Shown: positions 47,508 through 57,666 of the stretch, piece by piece
Layout of the letters: the number at the start of each line of letters is the position of its first letter
How positions within the stretch are numbered: the first letter of the stretch is position 1
Notes under the pieces: generated by a model
Seen by the model: only the letters and a program-made list of their open reading frames with translations
Told to the model about the DNA's origin: nothing
Databases searched by the model: none
NCBI GenBank assembly: GCA_015059425.1
Contig: SVAM01000002.1
Coordinates: 1-64,000, forward strand
DNA length: 64,000 nt
Reading direction: 5' to 3'
From: Bacillota bacterium
Lineage (GTDB): Bacteria; Bacillota_I; Bacilli_A; RF39; UBA660
Made by a program: the position numbers and the translations under genes

Positions 47508-48061
47508 AAGTTAAATATATGGTATATTTTAAATAGTATGATTGGAGCATAGACTATGAAATTTGTGCAAATCTAGGACTTGAGATGAAATATTATCATT
47601 ATTATTATAGCGCAAATGCTTTAGCAAATTATAAAGCACCTTCATTTAGTATTTATAAAATTAAATATTTAGATACTGTACAAAATGACTTAAATATCGG
47701 GAATGCTGATTTAATTTATCCTATAGGTTCAATAACAGCAGATGAAGTAATCTTTGCTGGTGCAACAATTAATAAAAATAATTTTTCTTATTATTTGTAT
47801 AATGGATATAATGATAATGCCACATATAGTCTTAATGTTGATTATCAAAATATGAATGATAATGGTCGTTGGAATGTAACATATGGTAGCGAACTTTATG
47901 CTGCTAGTGGTGATTTAACTATTGCCGGATCTTGCAGTCATGATATTCATGTTCGTCCCGTTATAAATCTTAAAGCTAACACTTCTTTAACTGTCAATGA
48001 TACATCATCAAATTATGGAACATGGGACAATCCATATATTGTAGTAGACACAGAAAATTAA
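47508..48061 (+). pseudogene. Decayed C-terminal remnant of the surface-protein family with conserved upstream element
   Basis: 28-nt element identical to 20932-20959, ATGAAATTTG start context, then only the C-terminal part APSF...IGSITADEVIFAGATINKNNFSYYLYNGY...VRPVINLKANTSL...WDNPYIVVD. Confidence 0.6.
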
Positions 48062-48071
48062 AGGAACTAAT

Positions 48072-49379
48072 TTAAATAGTTTCTTTTTTATATATAATTT
48101 TATTTATATATTTAAAACATAAAAATACTATAATTATTATATCTATTATTTCAGCAATAACTAATGCATACATTCCTATATGTGATAATGATAATATAGA
48201 CATGGTTATAAGTTTAGTAATAATAGCTGTTAGTGTAATATACATGCATGTTTTAGCTTTTCCAACCGCTTGTAATACACTTTGTAAAGGGCCTTCTAAA
48301 TAAAACAATACAAAGAATGGAGCAAGAATCTTAATATAATTAGATCCGTTCGTGGTGTTGTATAATGTAGTAAGTAAATAATCTCTAAATATATAAATGG
48401 TTGTAGAAAATATTAAACCTACAATAAATGATAATATAAGCGCTTGTTTAAATCTACGTTTAACCATGGTTATATTTTTTTCATAATAAAATCTAGATAT
48501 TTCGGGAAGTAGGGAAGAAGATATAGCTTGTATAAAAAAAGATGGCATAGCAAGTAAACTTATAGAATATGCATTATAAGCACCATATTCATTTAATATA
48601 TAATTCATAGAATAGCCATTTAATAATAATAAATTAGTAAGTATAATTGGTTCAAAGAAAAAACCAATATTTCCTATTAATCTTGATGATACAGTAGGTA
48701 ATGATATACTTAATATTTCTTTAGCAGTGTTTGTATCTGGTTTTAAATCTTCTTTTGAAATTTTAAATTTTTTTGGAGCAAATAAAAGGAATGTAATTAT
48801 GGAACTAAGTTCTGATGCTATGCTTATTAAAATTAGTCCTATGACAGAATAAACAACTCCTTTATCTACTAGCTTTGGAATAATAAGAAATATCAAAAGT
48901 ATTCTTACTATTTGTTCAATTATATTTGATATAGTATGGGGTAACATTTTTTGTTTGCCATAAAAATATCCTTTTAAAATACTTGAAATAGATACAAAAG
49001 GGAAGGTTAATGCCATAGATAAAAGAAGAATACTAGCCCGAGGCTCATGGAGTAAATTATTTGCAATAAAATCCTTTGTAAAATATATAATTATAATAAC
49101 TAAAATATTTAAAATTAAAGTAATTATAGTAGCATTAGAAAGTATTTTAATACTTCTTTTTTTATTTTCACTAATTAGTTTAGATATTACTATAGGAAGG
49201 GATAATGTTGCGATAGTAAGAAGTAATGAATAAGTAGGCATAACTAGTGAATATAAACCAATTGCATCATTACCAACCATTCTAGTGTAAATAATTCTTA
49301 TTAAAAAACCGAGCATTTTAGTTATTAAACCACCTATCATAAGGATAAAGGTAGCAGTAAAGAATTTATTTTTAAGCAT
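48072..49379 (-). CDS. SpoVB/MurJ-like MOP-family flippase
   Basis: FILMIGGLITKMLGFLIRIIYTRMVGNDAIGLYSLVMPTYSLLLTIATLSLPIVISKLISE. Confidence 0.8.
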   Translation of the reverse strand: MLKNKFFTATFILMIGGLITKMLGFLIRIIYTRMVGNDAIGLYSLVMPTYSLLLTIATLSLPIVISKLISENKKRSIKILSNATIITLILNILVIIIIYFTKDFIANNLLHEPRASILLLSMALTFPFVSISSILKGYFYGKQKMLPHTISNIIEQIVRILLIFLIIPKLVDKGVVYSVIGLILISIASELSSIITFLLFAPKKFKISKEDLKPDTNTAKEILSISLPTVSSRLIGNIGFFFEPIILTNLLLLNGYSMNYILNEYGAYNAYSISLLAMPSFFIQAISSSLLPEISRFYYEKNITMVKRRFKQALILSFIVGLIFSTTIYIFRDYLLTTLYNTTNGSNYIKILAPFFVLFYLEGPLQSVLQAVGKAKTCMYITLTAIITKLITMSILSLSHIGMYALVIAEIIDIIIIVFLCFKYINKIIYKKETI

Positions 49380-49459
49380 AAAATCTCCTCTTTAAAAATG
49401 TGTATAAATATTATATAATTAATATATATGATAATTAATTTAATTTAGGAGTTGATTTT

Positions 49460-49747
49460 ATGGATAAGGAAATAAAATTTAGAAGTTTACAAGAATTATA
49501 TGATAGAATATTACCAGCTTTAAAATCAAAAACTCGTGAATTAAATAAAAAAGGTTTTAATTATATTCATGAAGAAGATATATGGAACTTTTTAAAAACT
49601 TATAAATGGACAAGTTCAAGAGATCTTGATTTAGCAGCCATGGTTAATGATATATTTAATCTAAATGATAAAGAAATAGATGAATATGTTAGAAATGAAA
49701 TAAAAGGCTATAGAAGAACAGTAAATAGTGATGATTTTTTGAAATAA
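49460..49747 (+). CDS. ComN-like post-transcriptional regulator
   Basis: LQELYDRILPALKSKTRELNKKGFNYIHEEDIWNFLKTYKW...DLAAMVNDIFNL. Confidence 0.65.
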   Translation: MDKEIKFRSLQELYDRILPALKSKTRELNKKGFNYIHEEDIWNFLKTYKWTSSRDLDLAAMVNDIFNLNDKEIDEYVRNEIKGYRRTVNSDDFLK

Positions 49748-49816
49748 TAACATGATATATAATAATATTTTGAACTTGTAAGATTTTCTTGTAAGTCCTT
49801 AGAAAGTAGGCTAAAT

Positions 49817-50455
49817 ATGGAAATATTAAAAGATAAAAATAATGGTAACTATATTAAAAATTCAAATCCAATCGAAAGGTTTGAGAAAATAGAAAATGAA
49901 ATATTAGTATTTTATATGAAATATAACCACTTAAAAAACATATATAGGCAAGGATGGCTAAAAGTAAGAATAGGTCTAGAACATAAAGATAAATGTGAAT
50001 CTATCGCGGATCATTCATTTTCAGTTGCACTTCTTGCTTTAACGATAATCGAAAAATATAATTTAAATTTAGATGTTTTAAAATGCCTTAAAATGGGAAT
50101 TATTCATGAATTAGGTGAGGTATATGCTGGAGATTATACACCATATGATAATATTACAAAAGACGAGAAACATATTAAAGAAAAAGAAGCTATATTAAAA
50201 GTATTAGAAACTTTAGATGAAAACAATGATTATTTAGAAATATGGGAAGAATTTGAGAAATTAGCTACAGAAGAAGCTAAATTTATAAAAAATGTTGATC
50301 AACTTGAATTTCTATTGCAAGCCTGCGCATATGGATATGATGCAGTATATTTTGAAAGCTGTTTAAATAGTATAACTGACCCTTATTGCAAAGAAATAGC
50401 ATTATCTGCAATAGAAACAACAAAAGGGAATAAAATGCCAAAAGTAATAGGTTAA
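49817..50455 (+). CDS. HD-domain hydrolase (YfbR/HDDC2-like nucleotidase)
   Basis: HKDKCESIADHSFSVALLALTI; MGIIHELGEVYAGD. Confidence 0.8.
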   Translation: MEILKDKNNGNYIKNSNPIERFEKIENEILVFYMKYNHLKNIYRQGWLKVRIGLEHKDKCESIADHSFSVALLALTIIEKYNLNLDVLKCLKMGIIHELGEVYAGDYTPYDNITKDEKHIKEKEAILKVLETLDENNDYLEIWEEFEKLATEEAKFIKNVDQLEFLLQACAYGYDAVYFESCLNSITDPYCKEIALSAIETTKGNKMPKVIG

Positions 50456-50490
50456 ATAATACTTTAATAAATAGACAAGAGGAGATATAA

Positions 50491-52644
50491 ATGGAATACG
50501 AACTTAGTAAAATGACATTTGAAGAATTATATGAGAAAATTAAAAACAATATAAAAGATACTGATGAGTTAATTAAAATAAAAGAAGCGTATAATTATGC
50601 TTTTGAAACTCATAAAGAAATGAAAAGATTAACTGGTGAAGATTATATTAAGCATCCTTTGGAAGTTGCTAATATTTTAAATGATTTAAACGTGGATGCT
50701 ACAACTATTATTGCAGCTTTACTGCATGAAGTAATAAATAATGGTGATAGAGAAATAAGTGAAATTAAAGAATTATTTGGGGATACTGTTGCTACTATAG
50801 TGGATTCTATAACTAAAATTAATAAATTAGAATTAGTTGATGATAGTGAATCTAGTGCATTATATTTAAGAAAAGTTTTAGTAGGACTCGCTACTGATGT
50901 AAGAGTTTTATATTTAAAACTAGCAGATCGTTTGCATAACATGCGAACTAATTATGTTATTAGTCCTAAAAAACAAAAGAAAAAAGCTTATGAAACTCAA
51001 GCGGTATTAATACCTATTGCCCATCGTTTAGGAATTAATTCTATTAAAAGTGAATTAGAAGATTTATGCTTATATTATACTAAACCAGATGTATATAAAG
51101 ATATTTTAGATAAATTAAATGAAAGTAAAAAAGAGTTACAAGAAGATTTAAATGAAATGAAAGAAAGTGTTACTGAAATATTATCAGAACAAGGCCTTAA
51201 ATTTAAAATTAAAGGTCGTGTTAAAAGTGTTCATTCTATTTATAATAAACTTAGTACTGGTAGAAAATGGAATGATATATATGATATCTTAGCATTAAGA
51301 GTAATACTTGATAAAGTAAGTGATTGTTATATGGCAGTAGGGTTAGTTCATTCTAAATATAGACCTATTCCTAAAAGATTTAAAGATTATATAGCAATGC
51401 CAAAAGCTAATATGTATCAAAGTTTACATACGACAGTATTTGGTATAGATGGTCATTTATTTGAAATTCAATTTAGAACATATGAAATGGATGAATTTGC
51501 AGAAAAAGGTATGGCATCACATTGGTCTTATAAAGAACATGGTACTAAAAAAGCTCAAAATATCATGGAGCAGAAATTAGAAATGTTTAGAAACTTAATT
51601 GAAACTAATGAAAATGTAGATGATGATGCTTTTCAAGTTGATGTTAATAGCGATATGCTTGCCGAAATGATTTATGTATTTACACCGAAAGGTGATGTTA
51701 TTGAGCTTCCAAATGGAGCAACACCTGTTGATTTTGCTTATCGAATTCATTCTAATGTTGGAGATAAAATGGTTGGAGCTATAGTAAATGATGCCATTGT
51801 ACCACTTAATCACAAACTTGAAAATAATGATATAGTTAAAATCAAGACTAATAGTAATGCTACTCCTAATAAAGATTGGTTAAGTTTTGTTAAGACTAGT
51901 CAAGCTAAAAATAAAATTAAATCTTATTTTAGCAAAAAAGAAAGAACATTCATGATTGAAAAGGGTAAGGACATATTAGAAAAAGAATTACGTAAGAGAA
52001 AACTTGCTTTTAATGAAGTTATGAATGATGAAAATTTAAAGAAAATATTAAAAGATTTAAAGTTAGAAGATTTAGAAGATGTATATTTATCTATAGGAAC
52101 ATTAAGATACACTGCAGGTTATATAATTACTTTAACTAGTGATTCTAAAGAAAGTGTTGAGGATGCTTTAATTGAAAAAGTTAATAATAAAATAGCTTTT
52201 GAAAAAAATTATAAGAATGATATTATTGTAGCAGGTATGGGAGATCTACTTGTAAATATAGCTAACTGTTGTAAACCAGTTAAAGGTGATGATATCATTG
52301 GTTTTATAACTAAAGGACAAGGTATTACAGTACATAAATGTGATTGTGTTAATGTTATAGGGAAATCAGAAAGATTAATTGATGTAGCTTGGAACAATGA
52401 ATTAAACTCAGAATATTTAAGTGATTTATATATCGAAACCTTAAATGATAAGAATTATATAACAGATATAATCGCTGCTTTTACAAAAAGAAATTTATAT
52501 ATAGATACATTTAAAACGAAAGAATATGTAGATAATTATATTTATGAAGTTACTTTGAAAGTAAAAAATAAAGAAGAAATAGACAGAATTATTTTGGATT
52601 TAGAAATGCTTTCATATGTTTCATCAGTTAAAAGGAGTAAATAA
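50491..52644 (+). CDS. rel: Bifunctional (p)ppGpp synthetase/hydrolase Rel
   Basis: YIKHPLEVANIL, KLADRLHNMRT, YDILALRVILDKV, TGS domain VFTPKGDVIELPNGATPVDFAYRIHSNVG, ACT tail. Confidence 0.95.
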   Translation: MEYELSKMTFEELYEKIKNNIKDTDELIKIKEAYNYAFETHKEMKRLTGEDYIKHPLEVANILNDLNVDATTIIAALLHEVINNGDREISEIKELFGDTVATIVDSITKINKLELVDDSESSALYLRKVLVGLATDVRVLYLKLADRLHNMRTNYVISPKKQKKKAYETQAVLIPIAHRLGINSIKSELEDLCLYYTKPDVYKDILDKLNESKKELQEDLNEMKESVTEILSEQGLKFKIKGRVKSVHSIYNKLSTGRKWNDIYDILALRVILDKVSDCYMAVGLVHSKYRPIPKRFKDYIAMPKANMYQSLHTTVFGIDGHLFEIQFRTYEMDEFAEKGMASHWSYKEHGTKKAQNIMEQKLEMFRNLIETNENVDDDAFQVDVNSDMLAEMIYVFTPKGDVIELPNGATPVDFAYRIHSNVGDKMVGAIVNDAIVPLNHKLENNDIVKIKTNSNATPNKDWLSFVKTSQAKNKIKSYFSKKERTFMIEKGKDILEKELRKRKLAFNEVMNDENLKKILKDLKLEDLEDVYLSIGTLRYTAGYIITLTSDSKESVEDALIEKVNNKIAFEKNYKNDIIVAGMGDLLVNIANCCKPVKGDDIIGFITKGQGITVHKCDCVNVIGKSERLIDVAWNNELNSEYLSDLYIETLNDKNYITDIIAAFTKRNLYIDTFKTKEYVDNYIYEVTLKVKNKEEIDRIILDLEMLSYVSSVKRSK

Positions 52645-53078
52645 TGAGAGTATTAGTACAAAGAAGTAAAAAAAGTAATGTTAAAGTAGATAATAAAGTA
52701 GTGGGTAGTATTAGTTCAGGCTTAGTTTTATTAGTAGGTTTTACTTATGGTGATAGTGAAGAAATTATTGATAAAATGATAAAAAAAATAATTAATCTAA
52801 GAATATTTGATGATGAAAATGGTGTAATGAATAAATCAATATTAGATTATGGTGGCGAGATACTATCAATTAGTCAATTTACTTTGTATGCTGATACTAA
52901 AAAAGGTAATAGGCCATCATATATAAATGCATTAAAAAGTGATGAAGCTACTATTTTATACGATATCTTTAATAAAAAAATAAAAGAATATATTAATGTT
53001 GAAACTGGCGTATTTGGTGCTGAAATGGAAGTTAATATTATTAATGATGGACCAATTACGATAATGTTAGAGCTATGA
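52644..53078 (+). CDS. dtd: D-aminoacyl-tRNA deacylase
   Basis: MRVLVQRSKKSNVKVDNKVVGSI...SQFTLYADTKKGNRPSY...VETGVFGAEMEV. Confidence 0.93.
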   Translation: MRVLVQRSKKSNVKVDNKVVGSISSGLVLLVGFTYGDSEEIIDKMIKKIINLRIFDDENGVMNKSILDYGGEILSISQFTLYADTKKGNRPSYINALKSDEATILYDIFNKKIKEYINVETGVFGAEMEVNIINDGPITIMLEL

Positions 53079-53662
53079 TTATGAATAATGCATTATTAGA
53101 AGAAGCTTTAGTTGACAAAAGTGAAAAACTAGGAATTGATTTGAAACTTTTAGCTTACAAATTTGCTTTAGAATATAAAAAATATTTTTCGTGGGCCAAA
53201 CTCAAAAGAATGGATTTTAATAAATTAGATACATTCAAGGATACAAGGCTTGATTTAACTAAAAATCATACTTTAACGGTTGCAGAAAAGAAAATATTAG
53301 CTTTTAATGATGTTTATCATTTAAATTATGATGCATATACATATATTGCAATTAATTTAAAAGAAGAAGTTAAAGAAATTGTTATAAATTCTAAGCCTAA
53401 AAAAATAATATGCCATTTGGATATTTATAATTTAATTGAAAATATCAAGGAAGAGTACGGTTTAAAAATATATTTGGAAGGGTATTTAGAATATAGAAAA
53501 GAATTATATGTAAAATCTTTAATATATAATTATATTTATTGTTTGTTGTTAAAAGATTCAGCTACAGAATATGATTATGCTGTAGCAGGTATGTTTAAAA
53601 ATGCTTATTTTGATATAATTTCTATTTATGAGAACACTTTAGACAAAAAAATGGCTTTGTAA
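53075..53662 (+). CDS. Hypothetical protein
   Basis: 195-aa ORF overlapping the dtd stop; no family recognised. Confidence 0.55.
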   Translation: MIMNNALLEEALVDKSEKLGIDLKLLAYKFALEYKKYFSWAKLKRMDFNKLDTFKDTRLDLTKNHTLTVAEKKILAFNDVYHLNYDAYTYIAINLKEEVKEIVINSKPKKIICHLDIYNLIENIKEEYGLKIYLEGYLEYRKELYVKSLIYNYIYCLLLKDSATEYDYAVAGMFKNAYFDIISIYENTLDKKMAL

Positions 53663-53747
53663 AGCGAATTTTCTTTACAAAGTCTTTTATTTTTGTTATA
53701 ATGCATCTTACCGTCTTAAAAACGGATAGAAAAAGGAGGGATTTTTT

Positions 53748-54383
53748 ATGATAAAAAATCTAAATAAAAGTGTGAGTAGTATTGAAGAATTGTTGTTGTT
53801 TTATAATAAATATTTAGCATTAGATAATGATGAAGTATTTTTACTAAATTTAGTAACTAATATGACTAATACATTTAATGCTAAAATACCTACAGAGAAG
53901 GAACAAAAAGTATATGAAATTCCTTTAGAAGAACTAAAATATAATGAAATGGATTTTGCAAATATGAGTATGTTTGCTCGTAAATGTGTCAATTTCTGGG
54001 ATACAGCAACTATTACAATTAGTAATTTATGTGAAGTTAAAATTAATAGTATTGGAAATATTTTAGAGATTAATTCTATAAATCCAGAAATGCAAAATTT
54101 TAATAATTCAGATATTTTTAGTTTTTTAGAACATTTTAGTTATTTAGAAGGTGCTGATAAAGCAAAAAAAGATTTAAATAATGTAATTATTCAAAATGTT
54201 TTAGCTTCTAAAATATATAAAACTGTTAGTGAACAAGTAAGAATTACTAAAGGAATATATGCTTCAAATGCATTTAGATTAATTAATTATGGAATAATAA
54301 ATTATGAAAATACGATTGCTTCAAGATTAGAAAATAAAGAGCAAATAAATCATGGATTTTCACGTGTTAGATCACAAAGATAA
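53748..54383 (+). CDS. Hypothetical protein
   Basis: 211-aa ORF with AAGGAGGG RBS. Confidence 0.6.
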   Translation: MIKNLNKSVSSIEELLLFYNKYLALDNDEVFLLNLVTNMTNTFNAKIPTEKEQKVYEIPLEELKYNEMDFANMSMFARKCVNFWDTATITISNLCEVKINSIGNILEINSINPEMQNFNNSDIFSFLEHFSYLEGADKAKKDLNNVIIQNVLASKIYKTVSEQVRITKGIYASNAFRLINYGIINYENTIASRLENKEQINHGFSRVRSQR

Positions 54384-54385
54384 TC

Positions 54386-54414
54386 TTGACTATTTACACA
54401 TTTTATACTAAAAT
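54386..54414 (+). promoter_or_regulatory. SigA-type promoter of hisS T-box transcript (TTGACT-17-TAAAAT)
   Basis: TTGACT 54386-54391, TAAAAT 54409-54414. Confidence 0.65.
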
Positions 54415-54424
54415 ATTAATATAA

Positions 54425-54632
54425 TATTTTTCTAAGGAAAACCGAGTAAATTTAGGTTTAACTTTAAAGAGAGGGCTAGGTGCTGTGAAAGCCTAAAGTT
54501 TAATAAATTGAAAGACAGTTTCCAATATTAGAAAACGCATATGTTTGCGATAAAAATAGAAAGAGTACTTAGTAAAGTAAGGTGGCACCGCGCATATTTA
54601 TGCGTCCTTACGTATTGCTAAGTTTTTTTATT
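54425..54632 (+). ncRNA. T-box leader upstream of hisS-aspS-asnS
   Basis: TAAGGTGGCACCGCGCATATTTATGCGTCCTTA T-box motif with terminator and T tract, directly before hisS. Specifier codon not resolved by eye. Confidence 0.85.
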
Positions 54633-54649
54633 TATAAGGAGGAAAGAAA

Positions 54650-55915
54650 ATGATTATTAAACCAAAAGGAACTTATGATATTTACGGGAGCGATGCTAAA
54701 TACTATAACTACATTAATAGTTTATTTAGTACTATAGCAGAATATTATAATTATAAATTTATAAGAACGCCTATATTTGAATCTAGTGAATTGTTTCATC
54801 GTACTGTTGGAGAAACAAGTGATATAGTATCTAAAGAAACATATGACTTCGTGGATCGTGGCGAAAGGAATGTTACTTTAAGACCTGAAGGCACTGCTGG
54901 TGTAGTTCGCTCTTATATTGAAAATAAAATGTATGGAGAAGTAAATCAACCGATAAAACTATATTATTCAGGACCAATGTATCGTTACGAAAGACCTCAA
55001 GCAGGAAGATATAGAGAGTTTACACAATTTGGGGTTGAAGTATTAGGAAGTGATTTACCTATTCAAGATGCTGAGGTAATAAGTTTAGCTTACCGTGTAT
55101 TAGAAGAAATGGGTATTGATAATATAACAGTTAAGATTAATACTTTAGGAGATGCTGAATCGCGTGTTAATTATCGTGAAGCTTTAGTTAAGTATTTAGA
55201 ACCACACATTAATAATTTATGTCCTGACTGTCAAAATAGATTTAAAACTAATCCATTAAGAATACTGGATTGTAAAGCGGATAAAGATAGTGATATTTTA
55301 AAAAATGCACCATCTATACTTGATTACCTAAATGAAGAAAGTAAAAATAGATTTGATAAAGTATTAGAATACTTAACTATTTTAGATGTAGATTACGAAT
55401 TAGATTCTAATATTGTTCGTGGTTTAGATTATTATAATCATACTGTATTTGAACTAGTTACAGATATGCCTGAACTTGGAAATGCTAGTACTTTAGGGGC
55501 TGGTGGAAGATATAATAATTTAGTTGAGAACTTAGGTGGGCCATCTACTCCGTGTGTAGGATGGGCATGTGGTGTTGATAGACTAATGATTATCTTAAAA
55601 GAATTAAATAAAGATAGCGAGATAACTGATAATGTGGATGTATATGTTATGGCTGTTAATGATGAAGAAAGACTTACTGCAGCACGTTTAGTTCAAGATT
55701 TACGTTGGAGCGAATTAAAAGTGGAATATGATACTTTAGATAGAGGATTAAAAGCTCAGTTTAAAGCAGCGGACAGAATAAACGCTAGACTATTAGTTAT
55801 ATTAAATAGTGAAGAGTTAAACAAAGGTATTATTACGGTAAAAGATAATCTAACTAAAGAAGAAGTTAAAATAGATGAAAACGAAATAATAGATTATATT
55901 ATTAGTAATTTATAA
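54650..55915 (+). CDS. hisS: Histidyl-tRNA synthetase
   Basis: KPKGTYDIYGSDAKYYNYI, LRPEGTAGVVRSYIE, VRGLDYYNHTVFEL. Confidence 0.95.
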   Translation: MIIKPKGTYDIYGSDAKYYNYINSLFSTIAEYYNYKFIRTPIFESSELFHRTVGETSDIVSKETYDFVDRGERNVTLRPEGTAGVVRSYIENKMYGEVNQPIKLYYSGPMYRYERPQAGRYREFTQFGVEVLGSDLPIQDAEVISLAYRVLEEMGIDNITVKINTLGDAESRVNYREALVKYLEPHINNLCPDCQNRFKTNPLRILDCKADKDSDILKNAPSILDYLNEESKNRFDKVLEYLTILDVDYELDSNIVRGLDYYNHTVFELVTDMPELGNASTLGAGGRYNNLVENLGGPSTPCVGWACGVDRLMIILKELNKDSEITDNVDVYVMAVNDEERLTAARLVQDLRWSELKVEYDTLDRGLKAQFKAADRINARLLVILNSEELNKGIITVKDNLTKEEVKIDENEIIDYIISNL

Positions 55916-55924
55916 GGAGTTAAT

Positions 55925-57652
55925 ATGGAAAATATTTATAGAAATATATATTGTGGAGATTTAAGAAAAGAACATGTTGGTAAGACTGTAAAAGTAGCAG
56001 GATGGATAAATTCTATTAGAAATTTGGGTAGCCTAGTATTTTTAACTTTGAGAGATGAAACTGGATTAGTTCAAGTTATAAGTGAAGATGTAGAACTATT
56101 TAATGATATTACTAGGGAATCTACTGCTGCTATTGAAGGTGTAGTAAGAATGAGAAGCGATATTAATCCAAACATGCCGACTGGTGAAATTGAAATTGTT
56201 TTGGATAGTATTAAAATTCTTGGTAAATGTATGAATGTTTTACCATTTGAAGTTAATAGAAGTAAAGATGCTAGTGAAGAAGCAAGATTAAAATTTCGTT
56301 ATTTAGATTTAAGAAATCCTTTAGTGCATGAAAAAATAGTATTTAGAACTAAAGTTATTGAATTTTTAAGGAATACTATGAAATCATTAGATTTTACAGA
56401 AATTTCTACTCCTATAATAACTGCTAGTTCACCTGAAGGAGCAAGAGATTTTGTTATACCTTCAAGAAATTATAAAGGAAAATTTTATGCGCTACCACAA
56501 GCACCTCAAATTTACAAGCAATTATTAATGGTATCAGGTTTTAATAGATACTTTCAAATAGCGCCATGCTTTAGAGATGAAGATTGCCGTGCAGATCGTA
56601 CCTTAGAATTTTATCAATTAGACTTAGAAATGAGTTTTGCAACTGAAGAAGATGTATACCAAGTTGGTGAAAAAATCTTCTATGATACATTTACGAAATT
56701 TGGAAATAAAGAAGTTAGCCCAAGACCATTTAGAAGAATAGCATTTAAAGAAGCTATGGAAAAATATGGTTCTGATAAACCAGATTTACGTAATCCTTTA
56801 ATTATTGAAGACATTACAGAAATATTTAGTAATACAAGCTTCAATGGTTTTAAAGAAAAAATAGTAAAAGCTATTAAAGTAAATAGTTGTGATAAGCCAA
56901 ATTCGTGGTATAAGAAATTAGAAGAGTTTATAAAAGAAAAAGGAGCTCAAGGTTTAGCGTACATTAAAGTTGAAGAAAATGAGCTTAAATCAACTATAAC
57001 AAAATTCTTAAGTGTTGATGAAATAAATGGATTAAAAAACACTTTAAAATTAGAAACTGGCAATGTTGTATTTATTTTAGCAGGCGATAAAAAAGTAGTT
57101 AAATATTCAGGAATCTTAAGAAATAAATTAGGGGAAGAATTAGAACTAATAGATAATAATAAATTTGAATTCTGTATAATTAATGATTTCCCAATGTTTG
57201 AATATAATGAAGAAGAAGAGAAATGGGATTTTGGGCACAATCCATTTAGTATGCCAAAAGGTGGTTTAGAAGCTTTAAGAAACGGTGATATTGAAAATGT
57301 TGTTGCGCATCAATATGACTTTGTATGTAATGGCTGTGAAATGGCTTCTGGAGCAGTACGTAATCATGATATTGAAATTATGAAAGAAGCTTTTGCTATC
57401 GCTGGTTATGATGAAGAAGTAATTAAGAATAAATTTAGATCACTATATACTGCATTCCAATTTGGAGCACCTCCTCATGCTGGTATGGCTCCTGGTATTG
57501 ATAGAATAATAATGCTTTTGACTGATGAAGAAAACTTAAGAGAAGTTCAAGTATTCCCACCAAATGTATCGGGTATGGATTTACTTATGGGTAGCCCAAA
57601 TGAACTTGATGAACGTCAATTAAGAGAATTACATATTAAAATTAGAGATTAG
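55925..57652 (+). CDS. aspS: Aspartyl-tRNA synthetase
   Basis: VKVAGWINSIRNLGSLVFLTLRDETGLVQV; FRDEDCRADRTLEFYQLDLEMSF; GAPPHAGMAPGIDRI. Confidence 0.95.
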   Translation: MENIYRNIYCGDLRKEHVGKTVKVAGWINSIRNLGSLVFLTLRDETGLVQVISEDVELFNDITRESTAAIEGVVRMRSDINPNMPTGEIEIVLDSIKILGKCMNVLPFEVNRSKDASEEARLKFRYLDLRNPLVHEKIVFRTKVIEFLRNTMKSLDFTEISTPIITASSPEGARDFVIPSRNYKGKFYALPQAPQIYKQLLMVSGFNRYFQIAPCFRDEDCRADRTLEFYQLDLEMSFATEEDVYQVGEKIFYDTFTKFGNKEVSPRPFRRIAFKEAMEKYGSDKPDLRNPLIIEDITEIFSNTSFNGFKEKIVKAIKVNSCDKPNSWYKKLEEFIKEKGAQGLAYIKVEENELKSTITKFLSVDEINGLKNTLKLETGNVVFILAGDKKVVKYSGILRNKLGEELELIDNNKFEFCIINDFPMFEYNEEEEKWDFGHNPFSMPKGGLEALRNGDIENVVAHQYDFVCNGCEMASGAVRNHDIEIMKEAFAIAGYDEEVIKNKFRSLYTAFQFGAPPHAGMAPGIDRIIMLLTDEENLREVQVFPPNVSGMDLLMGSPNELDERQLRELHIKIRD

Positions 57653-57666
57653 AAAGGATAATTAAA

